Shown: positions 14,888-23,761 of the stretch, in pieces
Numbering within the stretch: the first letter of the stretch is position 1
Layout: each line of letters opens with the position of its first letter
Origin: Syntrophaceae bacterium
GTDB taxonomy: Bacteria; Desulfobacterota; Syntrophia; Syntrophales; Smithellaceae
DNA length: 64,000 nt
Assembly: GCA_018436925.1 (NCBI GenBank)
Contig: JAHDKI010000001.1
Span: 124,001 to 188,000, forward strand
Direction of reading: 5' to 3'
Notes under the pieces: model-generated
Told to the model about the DNA's origin: nothing
Seen by the model: only the letters and a program-made list of their open reading frames with translations
The model's database searches: none
Program-made: the position numbers and the translations under genes

Positions 14888-16837
14888 TCATGGCTTGATT
14901 CGAATTCCGCTCCAGCCGGAACGGGCCGCGGCGGCGATCCGCCGCCGGAAGAAAAAAAGGGTCGCCGGCAAAATCAAGAACAGTGCCGCAATCGTACAAA
15001 CGGCAGCCAGGCCGTAATGCGCGGCGCCCCAGCCGAAGGCCACAGCCGGTAAAAGAGCATATCGAACACTTGTTCGGAGCGTCCGGTTGTTTTCAATCGT
15101 ACGGGCCAAAGGCGGTGAATAGAGATAATACAAGGCCACCAGTTTTCGGCCCGGCGCGCTGTTCATCAGGCAAGTATCGCGGAATTGCCTCAAGACGAGC
15201 ACGTGTTTTTCCTGCGGCGAGCCGTAGGCCGCCGTCGCGATAAAGCATCCGCCGCCGCCTCCCCCGCCTCCGCCTATCGGGATGACCCCGGAGGTCGTTG
15301 TAAACGACCAGGTGTAAGCAGCGGCAAGAGGTTCTCCCTCGGAATCCTGAATATCCGTTGAAAGCGTCGCAACGTATGTTGTGTTGGGGGCAAGCTCTTC
15401 GTCCGGAACAAAAGTCGCTTTTCGGGTGGCCGCGTTATAGCTGACGGTTCCGGAAACCCCCTGTAAGGTGACGGTGGCGCTGTTGATGGTGGCGGCATTC
15501 ATCGCTTCGCTGAATGTTGCTGTCACGGACGTTGCCGTTCCCACGCCGCGCGCGCCATTAAAGGGGGCGACGGTTGTGACGGAAGGCGGCAATCCTTTTT
15601 GCGTGAGCGTAAAGGTTTTACTCGCCACAGTAACGACGGCTGTTCGGGAAAGGGCCTGTGAATTAGCTTGTGCCGCGTAGCGGATGGTTGCGCCGGCGCT
15701 GCCGCTTGACCCGGAGGTGATCGAAAGCCACGACGCATTGCTTGTAGCGTTCCAGTTGCACGTCCCCGTTGCCGCAAGAGCAAGCTCGCCGGTAATTGCG
15801 GTGGCATCGATAGTACGCGTCGCAGGCGTCAGCGCATAGTCGCAATAGCTCATATCCAGCGTCTGAAAATAAAGCGCCTGATACGGCGGCAACTGACAAT
15901 TGTAATTCATCGTCATCCGGATGCGAAACAGGCCCGCAGGGCGTCCGGCCGTTGCGCCCCAGCTGTTGAGCGCGATCCAGTAGTGGTTGTCGGGATTCGG
16001 GTCTTCGTCGTTGTACCCGACAATCAAAACGGCGTGGCCGCCCCCTTCATCTTCATTATAGTTGATGCCGCAGTAGGGATCGTTGATCCACAAGGCGGAC
16101 TCGGGGTCGTCGTCCCAGAAGTCGTAAAAATCATACCAGGAAGCGCTGTCGGGCAGAAAATAGCCCAGAAAGACGGCTTTGCCCTGATTCAGAACGTTTT
16201 TGATGTTGAGGATCGCCTGAGCCTGAGAAACCTCCGTTGTCGAAATGGTTTCGACGGCGTCGATCCGCTCGATCAGATAGCGCGGCGTCTTGGTGACGGC
16301 TTCACACCGCGACGAACTGTAAACATTTCCGGTATAGGCCGCACCCGAATTCGACCACGGGACGGCATACAGAGTCGTGTTATAGAACGCCCGAAGATCC
16401 GACAGCCACCCGCCTTCGCAGGCATTGGGTTTGAAGCTGTTGCAGACATCCTGAAATTCCACTGAAAGCCGATCCTTCGTTCCGGTTGAGTTATACAGAG
16501 CGATTTCGATAAGTCCCGTTCCGGCCCAGGCCCAGCAATTTCCGCACTGACCCTGGTTGCGTTCGCCGGGGGTGTACTCCAGACGGTCGATCAGATTGAT
16601 TGAGGTCGGGGCGAGCACGGCCCGGGCGTCGGAGAGTTGCCGTGTCAACTGCGGGTTCATCGGCGCTTTTTTAGCCGATGCGTATTCGTCGATCCATTGC
16701 TGAAGCGTTTCCGGATCCGGCTTCATGATCGGATAAGCGGATGTTCTTTGGGCAAAACTTGCCGTGGCGCACAGAAGGCCGGCCAGAAAAAGCGCGGTTG
16801 CAAAAAAGCTTTTAGAGGAAAAAAAGAATCGGGTCAC
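14888..16837 (-). CDS. Secreted papain-type (C1) protease with BACON, Ig-like and CFI-box-CTERM regions
   Basis: 649 aa. Signal peptide about residues 1-29 (ends A-S-F-A-Q). The peptidase has [10 protein letters not shown] with catalytic Cys101, [11 protein letters not shown] with the His, and L-N-S-W-G with the Asn, so the catalytic triad is complete. Then come a BACON domain ([12 protein letters not shown]) and a Big_5 Ig-like domain ([13 protein letters not shown]). A poly-glycine run leads to [10 protein letters not shown], the CFI-box-CTERM module, which ends with hydrophobic helices and an arginine-rich tail, as expected for anchoring or processing at the cell envelope. Substrate unknown. 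Confidence 0.9.
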   Translation of the reverse strand: MTRFFFSSKSFFATALFLAGLLCATASFAQRTSAYPIMKPDPETLQQWIDEYASAKKAPMNPQLTRQLSDARAVLAPTSINLIDRLEYTPGERNQGQCGNCWAWAGTGLIEIALYNSTGTKDRLSVEFQDVCNSFKPNACEGGWLSDLRAFYNTTLYAVPWSNSGAAYTGNVYSSSRCEAVTKTPRYLIERIDAVETISTTEVSQAQAILNIKNVLNQGKAVFLGYFLPDSASWYDFYDFWDDDPESALWINDPYCGINYNEDEGGGHAVLIVGYNDEDPNPDNHYWIALNSWGATAGRPAGLFRIRMTMNYNCQLPPYQALYFQTLDMSYCDYALTPATRTIDATAITGELALAATGTCNWNATSNASWLSITSGSSGSAGATIRYAAQANSQALSRTAVVTVASKTFTLTQKGLPPSVTTVAPFNGARGVGTATSVTATFSEAMNAATINSATVTLQGVSGTVSYNAATRKATFVPDEELAPNTTYVATLSTDIQDSEGEPLAAAYTWSFTTTSGVIPIGGGGGGGGGCFIATAAYGSPQEKHVLVLRQFRDTCLMNSAPGRKLVALYYLYSPPLARTIENNRTLRTSVRYALLPAVAFGWGAAHYGLAAVCTIAALFLILPATLFFFRRRIAAAARSGWSGIRIKP

Positions 16838-16847
16838 AAGGCCTGTC

Positions 16848-17282
16848 CTACTTTTGAGATTTCAGAGTTGGAAAGTCGAATAAAACGGGCGTACAGGTTC
16901 CCTTTTTGATCACAAGGACGCTGCCCGGAAGCACTTTGCCGACGCTAAGTTCATGGGTTTTAAGAAAGGTTTCATCCGGATGCCGGAAAGACTCATCGTA
17001 AAGTGAAAAAGTCCGTCCGTCGAGCTTTACAAAACGCTCTTCAATCGTTTCCGAAGATTCAAAGGAGAATCGCACATCAAACCGTGCGCTTTGATTCCGG
17101 TTGTCCTGCGGCGCCTTCGAGATGGACACGATCGTCGCCCGCCCGGCATAGGTTTTGTAACTGCAAGCTCCGCCGACGGCTCTGCCGTCTCCGGATGCGG
17201 CCCAACCGCAGGCCAGAAGAAGGAAAAGTCCACAAAGGGTGAAGATGGAAAGAAAAACGGTTTTACAGGAGAATCGATTCAT
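16848..17282 (-). CDS. Predicted lipoprotein, 144 aa
   Basis: I place the start at ATG 17282, giving MNRFSCK followed by a hydrophobic stretch and lipobox L-L-A-C. The frame is open to 17483 but the extra residues look non-coding. No clear ribosome site is visible, so the start is uncertain. The mature part has a beta-rich pattern ([18 protein letters not shown]) and ends ten bases before the protease start region, so it is probably co-transcribed with the papain-type protease. No family is recognised. Confidence 0.6.
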   Translation of the reverse strand: MNRFSCKTVFLSIFTLCGLFLLLACGWAASGDGRAVGGACSYKTYAGRATIVSISKAPQDNRNQSARFDVRFSFESSETIEERFVKLDGRTFSLYDESFRHPDETFLKTHELSVGKVLPGSVLVIKKGTCTPVLFDFPTLKSQK

Positions 17283-17564
17283 GTTTTGAACAATGCATCC
17301 GGAGCAAGTGATTTGACATTTAACCATAGCGTTCATTTCATCGGCAAATACTAAGGCAAACTTGAGGACTTTTTGTTCTTGCCGGCCGGTGTGGACAGAT
17401 GATACAAATGCCTGGATTCCGAAATTATTTGCTTGTTCTGTCCTGCGGTCGGCAGGTTTTTTATGAGCCGGGCCGTGGGCCATTTTGCACTGTCGACGTT
17501 TTATAACGTTCTTTTGCCCAGGACGTGATGATTAAAAAATACAGGGTTTCCGAAAGGAGTATTG

Positions 17565-18320
17565 ATGCCGGACTTTTTATTGCCGTTGATCGTGATCTTT
17601 ATTGTCACTCCGATGGTGATCGGCCCTTTTGTGGTTAAATTCACCCACTGGATTTCGGCAAGGGCCGTGATTGAGCCCATCTTGCCCGAGGCGCTTACCG
17701 ACAAGACAAAAACATTCATCGACCAGTCAAAAGCTGAACTGGACGCCTTGGGTTTTCAGTTTGCCGGCTATCTGCGCATGGCGGGCTATATGCCGAAGAT
17801 GACCTGTTATTTCGGACTGTTCAGGCACGACGCCGGCAAATCGGCGGCTATGGCGGCTGTGATTGAGCATGCATCCGGCCGTAGGCTTGAATATTGCGAA
17901 TTCAGCACCACCTATTCCAACGGACGCATCATCGATGTCAACAATTCGCCCGAAATCGGCGGATATGATATCCCCGACAAAGTCATGTACCGCTATCCGA
18001 ACGTGCCATCAATCAGAAAACTTTTTGAAATCAACCAGTGGGTGACCACGCGCGATACTAAAAAATCCGTTCCTGTCGGGCTTGCGGCCGGCCGGGAAGC
18101 GGACATGGTCGCCCAGGCGCTCGAGAAGGAAGCTGCGATTCAGGCCAAACGGGGATTTTACGTTCTGGACGAAAGCCGGACGCGATACAGGCTTACCTGG
18201 AAAGGCGCGTTTATGATGACTGAAAGGCAAGTGTTCCCCTTTAAGCAGATTATTACGTTTAACGATCGGCGGGCTGCAAAAAAAGCGGCAGCCGGCATGC
18301 CGGCGACCTCTGCCTTGTAA
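17565..18320 (+). CDS. Membrane-anchored hypothetical protein, 251 aa
   Basis: ATG 17565 follows AAAGGAG at good distance. One N-terminal hydrophobic helix (about residues 4-26) probably anchors it with the remainder in the cytoplasm or periplasm. The body has no recognised domain. Features that can be seen are a G-Y-L-R-M-A-G-Y-M-P pattern, a central E-F-S-T-T-Y-S-N-G-R segment and an alanine-rich helix near R-E-A-D-M-V-A-Q-A-L. It is monocistronic, lying 156 bases before hisC, and I see nothing in its context that points to a role. Confidence 0.65.
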   Translation: MPDFLLPLIVIFIVTPMVIGPFVVKFTHWISARAVIEPILPEALTDKTKTFIDQSKAELDALGFQFAGYLRMAGYMPKMTCYFGLFRHDAGKSAAMAAVIEHASGRRLEYCEFSTTYSNGRIIDVNNSPEIGGYDIPDKVMYRYPNVPSIRKLFEINQWVTTRDTKKSVPVGLAAGREADMVAQALEKEAAIQAKRGFYVLDESRTRYRLTWKGAFMMTERQVFPFKQIITFNDRRAAKKAAAGMPATSAL

Positions 18321-18476
18321 ATCGCTGCCGTTTAGTTTCATTTCTGTTAAGGGATGCGCTTTGCTCGGAAAATGATGTCACCATTTCAGGGAAAAATTAA
18401 GCATGGAAATCCTGATCAATCTTGTATATTCAATTTCCTCGTAAGAGGATAAATCCAACGGACGAAGGAAATCTCA

Positions 18477-19541
18477 ATGAGCAGGTACTGGACTGAGAAA
18501 GTCAAAAACATCAAGCCCTACGTGCCGGGCGAACAGCCTAAAGACCGCGCGTATGTCAAACTCAACACCAACGAGAATCCGTATCCTCCGTCGCCGAAAG
18601 TGCAAGACGCGATCCGGAGCGCAACCGATGAAACGCTGCGGCTGTATCCCGATCCGGAAAGCGGCGCGCTCTGTGAGTCGATTGCCGCGCATTTCGGCCT
18701 GAAAAAAAAGAATGTTTTTATCGGCAACGGCTCCGACGAGCTTTTGGCTTTTTGCTTTCCGGCTTTTTTTGAACCGGCGGGCAAGCCCATTCTTTTTGCC
18801 GAAATCACCTACAGCTTCTATCCGGTTTATGCCGATTTTTTCGGCGTTGCTTACCGGTTGATTCCCGTCGATGAAAATTTCAATGTGTCGGTCGACGGCT
18901 ATTTTTCGGAAAACGGCGGCATCCTGGTTGCCAACCCCAACGCGCCCACCGGAAAAGGTCTGACTTTGGAAATCGTTGAAACGATCGTCGGGCGCAATCC
19001 CGAGAGCGTGGTGATTCTGGATGAGGCCTATATCGATTTCGGCGGGACGACCGCGGCGGGCCTGATTCCGCGTTATCCGAATCTGCTGGTCGTCCGGACG
19101 CTTTCCAAATCCTATTCGCTGGCCGGTTTACGGGTGGGGTTTGCACTGGGGCATGAAGATCTGATTGAAGGCCTTGCCCGGGTGCGGGATTCCATCAACT
19201 CCTATACTGTGGACCGTCTGGCGCAGGCCGGCGCCCGCGCCGCCCTCGAAGACGACGCCTATTTTCAGGAAACACGGTCAAAGATCGTCAAGACGCGCGA
19301 CCGCGTGTCGCAGGCGCTGACGTCGCAGGGGTTTCGTGTGATTCCGTCCGATGCCAATTTTGTTTTTATCAGCCACCCATCAATGCCCGCCCGCTCGCTC
19401 TTTGCCGGTCTGCGGGAAAAGGGCGTACTGGTGCGCTATTTCGATAAGCCAAAGATTGATCAGTACCTTCGGGTGACGATCGGAACCGACGACGACATGG
19501 ACCGCTTTCTGAAAGCGGTGGAAGAGATTTGCCGGTCTTGA
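18477..19541 (+). CDS. hisC: Histidinol-phosphate aminotransferase
   Basis: 354 aa. ATG 18477 is preceded by CGAAGGAAA. It catalyses the PLP-dependent transamination of imidazole acetol phosphate to histidinol phosphate in histidine synthesis. HisC landmarks are visible: V-K-L-N-T-N-E-N-P-Y-P-P-S-P near the N-terminus, N-G-S-D-E-L-L, N-P-N-A-P-T-G, D-E-A-Y-I-D-F, and the PLP lysine in T-L-S-K-S-Y-S-L-A-G-L-R-V-G. C-terminal G-V-L-V-R-Y-F and the R-V-T-I-G-T motif bind the phosphate. No other his genes are adjacent, so the pathway is scattered in this genome. Confidence 0.95.
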   Translation: MSRYWTEKVKNIKPYVPGEQPKDRAYVKLNTNENPYPPSPKVQDAIRSATDETLRLYPDPESGALCESIAAHFGLKKKNVFIGNGSDELLAFCFPAFFEPAGKPILFAEITYSFYPVYADFFGVAYRLIPVDENFNVSVDGYFSENGGILVANPNAPTGKGLTLEIVETIVGRNPESVVILDEAYIDFGGTTAAGLIPRYPNLLVVRTLSKSYSLAGLRVGFALGHEDLIEGLARVRDSINSYTVDRLAQAGARAALEDDAYFQETRSKIVKTRDRVSQALTSQGFRVIPSDANFVFISHPSMPARSLFAGLREKGVLVRYFDKPKIDQYLRVTIGTDDDMDRFLKAVEEICRS

Positions 19542-19554
19542 GATGAAAAAATTC

Positions 19555-19579
19555 GGGCGGGCTCCTTGCGGGCCCGCCC
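19555..19579. terminator. Bidirectional terminator between hisC and the oxidoreductase
   Basis: GGGCGGGC (19555-19562) pairs perfectly with GCCCGCCC (19572-19579), with an A-run on the left flank and TTTT shortly after the right arm. It sits between two convergent stop codons and can end transcription from both sides. Confidence 0.75.
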
Positions 19580-19588
19580 ACGGTTTTA

Positions 19589-21214
19589 CTACTCGATGCC
19601 TTCCCGGTCCAGAATCAGCCGCGCCGCCCGCCAGCCGTTGAGCTGGCAGGAGCCGACACCGTGCCACGCCTGCGTCCAGTTGCTGGCGATAAACACGTTT
19701 TCAATCGGCGTGGTATTGGGAATTTTCTGCCACTGATCCGGCGTCAGGTTGAATCCGTAAACCACGCCGCCCTTGTTGAGCGTGTAGCGTTCAATCGTGC
19801 GGGGCGTGAAGCCTTCCTTGACTTCAATGTTCTTCGGGTCCGCCAGTTCGGGGATGACCTTGGCCGCAAGGGATATGAGCTCGTCGACTTTCTGCTGTTT
19901 GAGCTTGAGATACGCCGCCCGGTCCTCCGGCCAGAACCCGATATCGGCGTAGGCGTCTAGTTTGACCACGGATTTGCCGGCGGGCGCGTAGACCGGATCG
20001 CCCAGGTTCGTATAGAGGGTCATGGCCACCGCGCCGTTTGCATAATCTCCCTTCATCATCGCGTCATAATTCTTCACACTGTCGAGATGCGTATTATAGA
20101 AGATCTCGGTATCTTTATAGCCCAGGGCCGCGAGATCGATGTTCAGTCCCAGATACACGCCGAAAAGCGAATTGGCCGGTTTCAGCGATTCGAGCTTTTC
20201 AATATAGGCGGCAGGCAGGTTTTCTTTGCCGATCAGCTTGTAGGACAGCTGGTACGGATCCGTATTGGCGACGATATAGCGGGCGGTGTAGGTCTGCCCT
20301 TTTGCCGTCGCCACACCGGTGGCGCGGCCGTCTTGAAGCAGGATTTTCGTCACGAGCGTGCCGGTCTTGACCTCGCCCCCCAGTTCGCGGATGCGCTGGG
20401 CGTACCCGTCGGAAAGCGCCTGCGAGGTGCCTTTGATATGCCAAGTGCCGTCGCTTAAGTAGCTTTCAGTTGCCGCCATGAAAATCAGCGCCGATTCTTC
20501 CGGCACCGGCGCGCCGTAGTACACCCACAATTGAGAGACCACCGCCTTGAGCGCCTCGTCTTTGAAGCAATAATCCATCAGGTCTTTCACGGTGCGGTCT
20601 TTCCAGGTGAAGAAAGTCCGCTGGCGCAGCGGCACCAGAACCTGGGTCAGCGCGGCGCGAACCTTCCCGTAGCGGAAAAGATCGCGGAGTTCGAGCATGT
20701 CGTTAAACAAATCGGCGCACAGAACGTGAAACTTGTCGATGCCTTCGGCTTCGGCCGGCCATTTCTTTTTGAGTTCCTCCTTGAAGCCCGGCCAGTTCGG
20801 CGGCAAGGTGATGTCCACGCCTGGGAAGACGGCCCGGTAGAAATGCGGCACTTCGTAAATCTCTACTTTTTTATCCACACCGGTGAGTTTCAGCAGGCGG
20901 TACAGACCGCGATCATTCTTGCCCGGTCCGCCGCCGGCCATTTCATGCAAGGCTGTGTCAAAGACAAAGTCCCCGCGGCGGAATTTAGAGGTGCTGCCCC
21001 CGACCACGAAATGCTTTTCCAGGACCAGGACTTTCTGCCCCTTTACGGCCAGGTGAGCGGCGGCGGACAGTCCCGCCATTCCTGCGCCGATGACAATCAC
21101 ATCATAGTCGGTCTCCGGTGAGGTTTTGGCCGCATTAGCGGCGGGAGAAATCCAGATCAGGGCGATAAAAACAATCAACGAAACGATTTTCACGACGGCA
21201 GGTTTTGGGTTCAT
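19589..21214 (-). CDS. Exported FAD-dependent oxidoreductase (phytoene desaturase/retinol saturase-like)
   Basis: 541 aa from ATG 21214, which has GGAGG seven bases upstream. A signal peptide (V-S-L-I-V-F-I-A-L-I-W ending A-N-A-A-K) precedes the Rossmann motif V-I-V-I-G-A-G-M-A-G-L-S-A-A-A-H-L, so the protein appears to be exported. The G-G-S-T-S-K-F and late N-T-T-P-I-E-N-V-F-I-A-S-N-W-T-Q motifs match the CrtI/carotenoid isomerase/RetSat superfamily. The conserved W-H-G-V-G-S-C region replaces the usual carotenoid-binding end. Secretion is unusual for CrtI enzymes, and no other carotenoid gene is adjacent, so the substrate is unknown. Confidence 0.8.
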   Translation of the reverse strand: MNPKPAVVKIVSLIVFIALIWISPAANAAKTSPETDYDVIVIGAGMAGLSAAAHLAVKGQKVLVLEKHFVVGGSTSKFRRGDFVFDTALHEMAGGGPGKNDRGLYRLLKLTGVDKKVEIYEVPHFYRAVFPGVDITLPPNWPGFKEELKKKWPAEAEGIDKFHVLCADLFNDMLELRDLFRYGKVRAALTQVLVPLRQRTFFTWKDRTVKDLMDYCFKDEALKAVVSQLWVYYGAPVPEESALIFMAATESYLSDGTWHIKGTSQALSDGYAQRIRELGGEVKTGTLVTKILLQDGRATGVATAKGQTYTARYIVANTDPYQLSYKLIGKENLPAAYIEKLESLKPANSLFGVYLGLNIDLAALGYKDTEIFYNTHLDSVKNYDAMMKGDYANGAVAMTLYTNLGDPVYAPAGKSVVKLDAYADIGFWPEDRAAYLKLKQQKVDELISLAAKVIPELADPKNIEVKEGFTPRTIERYTLNKGGVVYGFNLTPDQWQKIPNTTPIENVFIASNWTQAWHGVGSCQLNGWRAARLILDREGIE

Positions 21215-21333
21215 CGGACACCTCCCTTGAGAAAGAATTTGAGGGCATCGTCCCACCAACGTAACCGGTTGTCAAGCAGTTGAAAGAAGGGCAGGCAAGA
21301 CGAATTGCCGGGTTCAGATCCGGCCGGCGCCAT

Positions 21334-21366
21334 AAAAAAGCCCCCGGAAGCACGGGCTCCGGGGGC
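21334..21366 (-). terminator. Rho-independent terminator of the helical lipoprotein gene
   Basis: On the minus strand a GC-rich stem (GCCCCCGGA / TCCGGGGGC) is followed by a T6 tract, about 60 bases after the stop of the gene ending at 21425. This is a textbook intrinsic terminator. Confidence 0.85.
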
Positions 21367-21424
21367 GCAGTTTCTTTGTCAGACCGAGTCAACACCGGTC
21401 TGATGCGGCATTTATCAGCAACGC

Positions 21425-21754
21425 TTATTCCGTTACTTTTTTCTCCACCTTGTCGGCGGCGCTCTTTACGGCGTCGGTTGTTTTTTCCACACCTTTGTCC
21501 AGCGTGTCTTTGGCCGCCTCGGCGCCTTCCTCGATCTTCTTGCCGGCTTCGTCAACGGCTTCGCCGACAGCGTCCTTGGTTGCTTCAGCGCCTTCGCTGA
21601 CGGCTTCCGTCGTCTGCTCGATGGCTTCATCAGCCGCTTTGCCGGCTTCTTCCAACGCGCCTTCTTTTTCGCAGGCGGTCAGGCCGACGAGAAGAATGCA
21701 AATAGCCAGAATGGAAACAATGCCCTTCAAAAATGAAAACACAAAACTTTTCAT
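21425..21754 (-). CDS. Small helical repeat lipoprotein, 109 aa
   Basis: The N-terminus is a lipoprotein signal ending L-T-A-C, with the lipidated Cys at about residue 28. The mature part consists of amphipathic 11-residue-like helical repeats rich in A, E, K and T (A-G-K-A-A-D-E-A, E-G-A-E-A-T-K-D-A, E-G-A-E-A-A-K-D-T). This pattern is shared with apolipoprotein-like and LEA-like proteins. Such proteins often associate with membranes or protect against desiccation, but here that is only suggested by composition. GGGGG precedes ATG 21754, and a strong terminator ends the transcript. Confidence 0.75.
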   Translation of the reverse strand: MKSFVFSFLKGIVSILAICILLVGLTACEKEGALEEAGKAADEAIEQTTEAVSEGAEATKDAVGEAVDEAGKKIEEGAEAAKDTLDKGVEKTTDAVKSAADKVEKKVTE

Positions 21755-21857
21755 AATCCCCCTCCTGTTTTCTGAATTTGATAGTGCGGCCCTTGGCCTG
21801 AAGTTTGCCTATCAGGTTCGCTTTTAAAAATCAAGCCGCGAAAGACGTTTTCCGGGG

Positions 21858-22847
21858 TTACGGGGTACGCGGATGGATGTCGTCAAAAAAGGCGTTGACG
21901 GCATCGTGATAGCGATCCATGTGGCGCGCTTTTTTGATCCGTTTGCGAAGCCGATCGCTCATTTCAAGAAATCCTCCCAGATACGTCCAGACCTCTTTCA
22001 TCTTATTGAGAAGGTGCGACGGGCCCGAAAGCCTTTTTGCATAGCAGGCAAGCAGGTCGTTATGAAAAGCGAAAAGAACGCGGACTTTTTCTTCATAAGG
22101 ACGGCTTAGACCGAATTGAATGGCTTCGGCCAGAAAGGGATCGGAAAGAAGTCCCCGGCCGATCATGAAGCGGGTCACCGACGGAAAACGGCTGCGCAGT
22201 TTTCGAAACGTGTCGGGCGAAGCGATGTCTCCGTTATAGACAACAGGGTGTTTTGAGAGATTCAGGCATTGTTCGAACCGGTCAAGGTCGACATTGCCTT
22301 CATACATCTGCGCGCCGGTTCGGGGATGAATGATGAGTTCCGCCAGCGGGTAACGGTTCAAAATCGGCATCAATTCGAAAATATCGTCCGGGTCTTTCAA
22401 GCCCAGCCGAAGCTTGATCGACAGTCGCGGTTTGACGGCGGACATCGCCCGATCCAGAAAAGCGTCGATCCGTTCGGGATGGCACAGCATGCCCGCGCCC
22501 CTTCCTTTTTTGACGACCATAGGAAAAGGACAGCCGAGATTCCAATTCACCGATTCATATCCCAGATCAAACAAGAAGTTGGCGAGCACGGCGAAATCGT
22601 CGGGGCGCGAACTCATGATCTGCGGGATGGAGGGGATGCCCGTGTTGTGGTCCGGGTGGAATTCAGCAAAAAGGCTTTTAGCCGATCGCATTTTCGGGGA
22701 GGATGAAATAAACGGCGTGACGGCCAGATCGACCCCCTTGAAATGAAGCGGATACAGATTGCGGAAAATCCGGTCGGTCATGCCCTGCAGGGGGGCGAGA
22801 TAAATCGTGACGCCCGCAGAGGGTATTATTTCGCAAGACTTTTCCAT
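21858..22847 (-). CDS. tRNA-dihydrouridine synthase
   Basis: 329 aa from ATG 22847 (MEKSCE); the frame is open to 22982 but the added residues are not like the family. The TIM-barrel Dus signature is present: L-A-P-L-Q-G-M-T-D-R-I-F-R, V-N-W-N-L-G-C-P-F-P with the catalytic Cys, K-L-R-L-G-L, I-I-H-P-R-T and Y-N-G-D-I. It reduces uridine in the tRNA D-loop using FMN and NADPH. The C-terminal helical domain (L-L-N-K-M-K-E-V-W-T-Y-L) is also typical. The ribosome site is weak. Confidence 0.88.
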   Translation of the reverse strand: MEKSCEIIPSAGVTIYLAPLQGMTDRIFRNLYPLHFKGVDLAVTPFISSSPKMRSAKSLFAEFHPDHNTGIPSIPQIMSSRPDDFAVLANFLFDLGYESVNWNLGCPFPMVVKKGRGAGMLCHPERIDAFLDRAMSAVKPRLSIKLRLGLKDPDDIFELMPILNRYPLAELIIHPRTGAQMYEGNVDLDRFEQCLNLSKHPVVYNGDIASPDTFRKLRSRFPSVTRFMIGRGLLSDPFLAEAIQFGLSRPYEEKVRVLFAFHNDLLACYAKRLSGPSHLLNKMKEVWTYLGGFLEMSDRLRKRIKKARHMDRYHDAVNAFFDDIHPRTP

Positions 22848-23044
22848 ACCGCGTTGCTTGTTTACGATGAGGACGGATTTGTCAAGAGGTTCTTCGCCTG
22901 CAGATCGACGATGCTCGGATAAAGAAGACGGGTCAAAAGGTAAGGATGATCGAAATACGTTTTCCCCGGTATAAACATGCACGCACGACCAGAAGTAAGC
23001 GTAATGAAGTCAACATCAACCGGGTGAAGATCTGCGATTGATTT

Positions 23045-23737
23045 TTAAAACTGGACCTTGGTGATGATGGGCGCCAGGAATGTTTTGGCCTTCCAGTATT
23101 CGCAGTCCGTCGGCGGATCGACGCGGCAGATTTCAAAGGCGATGCTCTCGTCTTGAAATCCTGCCTCGTGAAGCGCTTGTCGATGCGCAGAACTGAATGA
23201 CTCGGCCTCGTCGGAATAGTAAGTGAACACGCCGCCTTCTTTCAGCAATCGGCAGGCCTGTTTAAAAAACCAATAATGCTGGCAGTGAACCTCGTCGAGC
23301 GTCATGGGATAGGTGTCGAACAAAATGCCGTCGAAAGATTCGTCGGCCAGATGAGCGACAACATCCTGCCAGAAGCCCTCATAGACGATGGTTTCAAGTC
23401 TTGCGGTCCGGGCGAAGCGCAGAGCGTTTTGATAAACATCCCGGTTGGCTTCGATAATGACGTGTTTTGTGATGACCCCCTGCTGAATAAACGCCGCCGA
23501 AAGGCCCAGGCCGAAACCCACTTCCAGCACGCTGCCGCCCCGGGAGGTCGCGATGCGCGCAAGCGAGCGCATATAGGGTTCTTCCCAGCGTTCCATGACG
23601 GGATGTCCGAGAATTTTAAGAAGCCCCGCCGTATTGTCGAACTCTGCGGGGCTTTCGCGCCACAGGTTTCGATCGGCAGGGAAACCGATTTCTCGCCGCG
23701 AGTTGAGCGTTTCCCGGTACCGGCTGTCTGTCATCAT
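23045..23737 (-). CDS. Class I methyltransferase, guanidinoacetate N-methyltransferase-like
   Basis: 230 aa from ATG 23737 with GGGAG six bases upstream. SAM motif I is V-L-E-V-G-F-G-L-G-L-S, followed by the acidic residue in H-V-I-I-E-A-N. D-G-I-L-F-D-T-Y-P matches the guanidinoacetate/arginine-methyltransferase active-site region, and the C-terminus W-K-A-K-T-F-L-A-P-I is typical of GAMT-like proteins. Bacterial members probably methylate other small molecules. Its stop is about 200 bases from the dihydrouridine synthase, and its start is 25 bases from the ligase-like gene stop, so it is likely co-transcribed with the latter. Confidence 0.78.
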   Translation of the reverse strand: MMTDSRYRETLNSRREIGFPADRNLWRESPAEFDNTAGLLKILGHPVMERWEEPYMRSLARIATSRGGSVLEVGFGLGLSAAFIQQGVITKHVIIEANRDVYQNALRFARTARLETIVYEGFWQDVVAHLADESFDGILFDTYPMTLDEVHCQHYWFFKQACRLLKEGGVFTYYSDEAESFSSAHRQALHEAGFQDESIAFEICRVDPPTDCEYWKAKTFLAPIITKVQF

Positions 23738-23761
23738 CAGCGCTCCCAATAGATAATCTTT

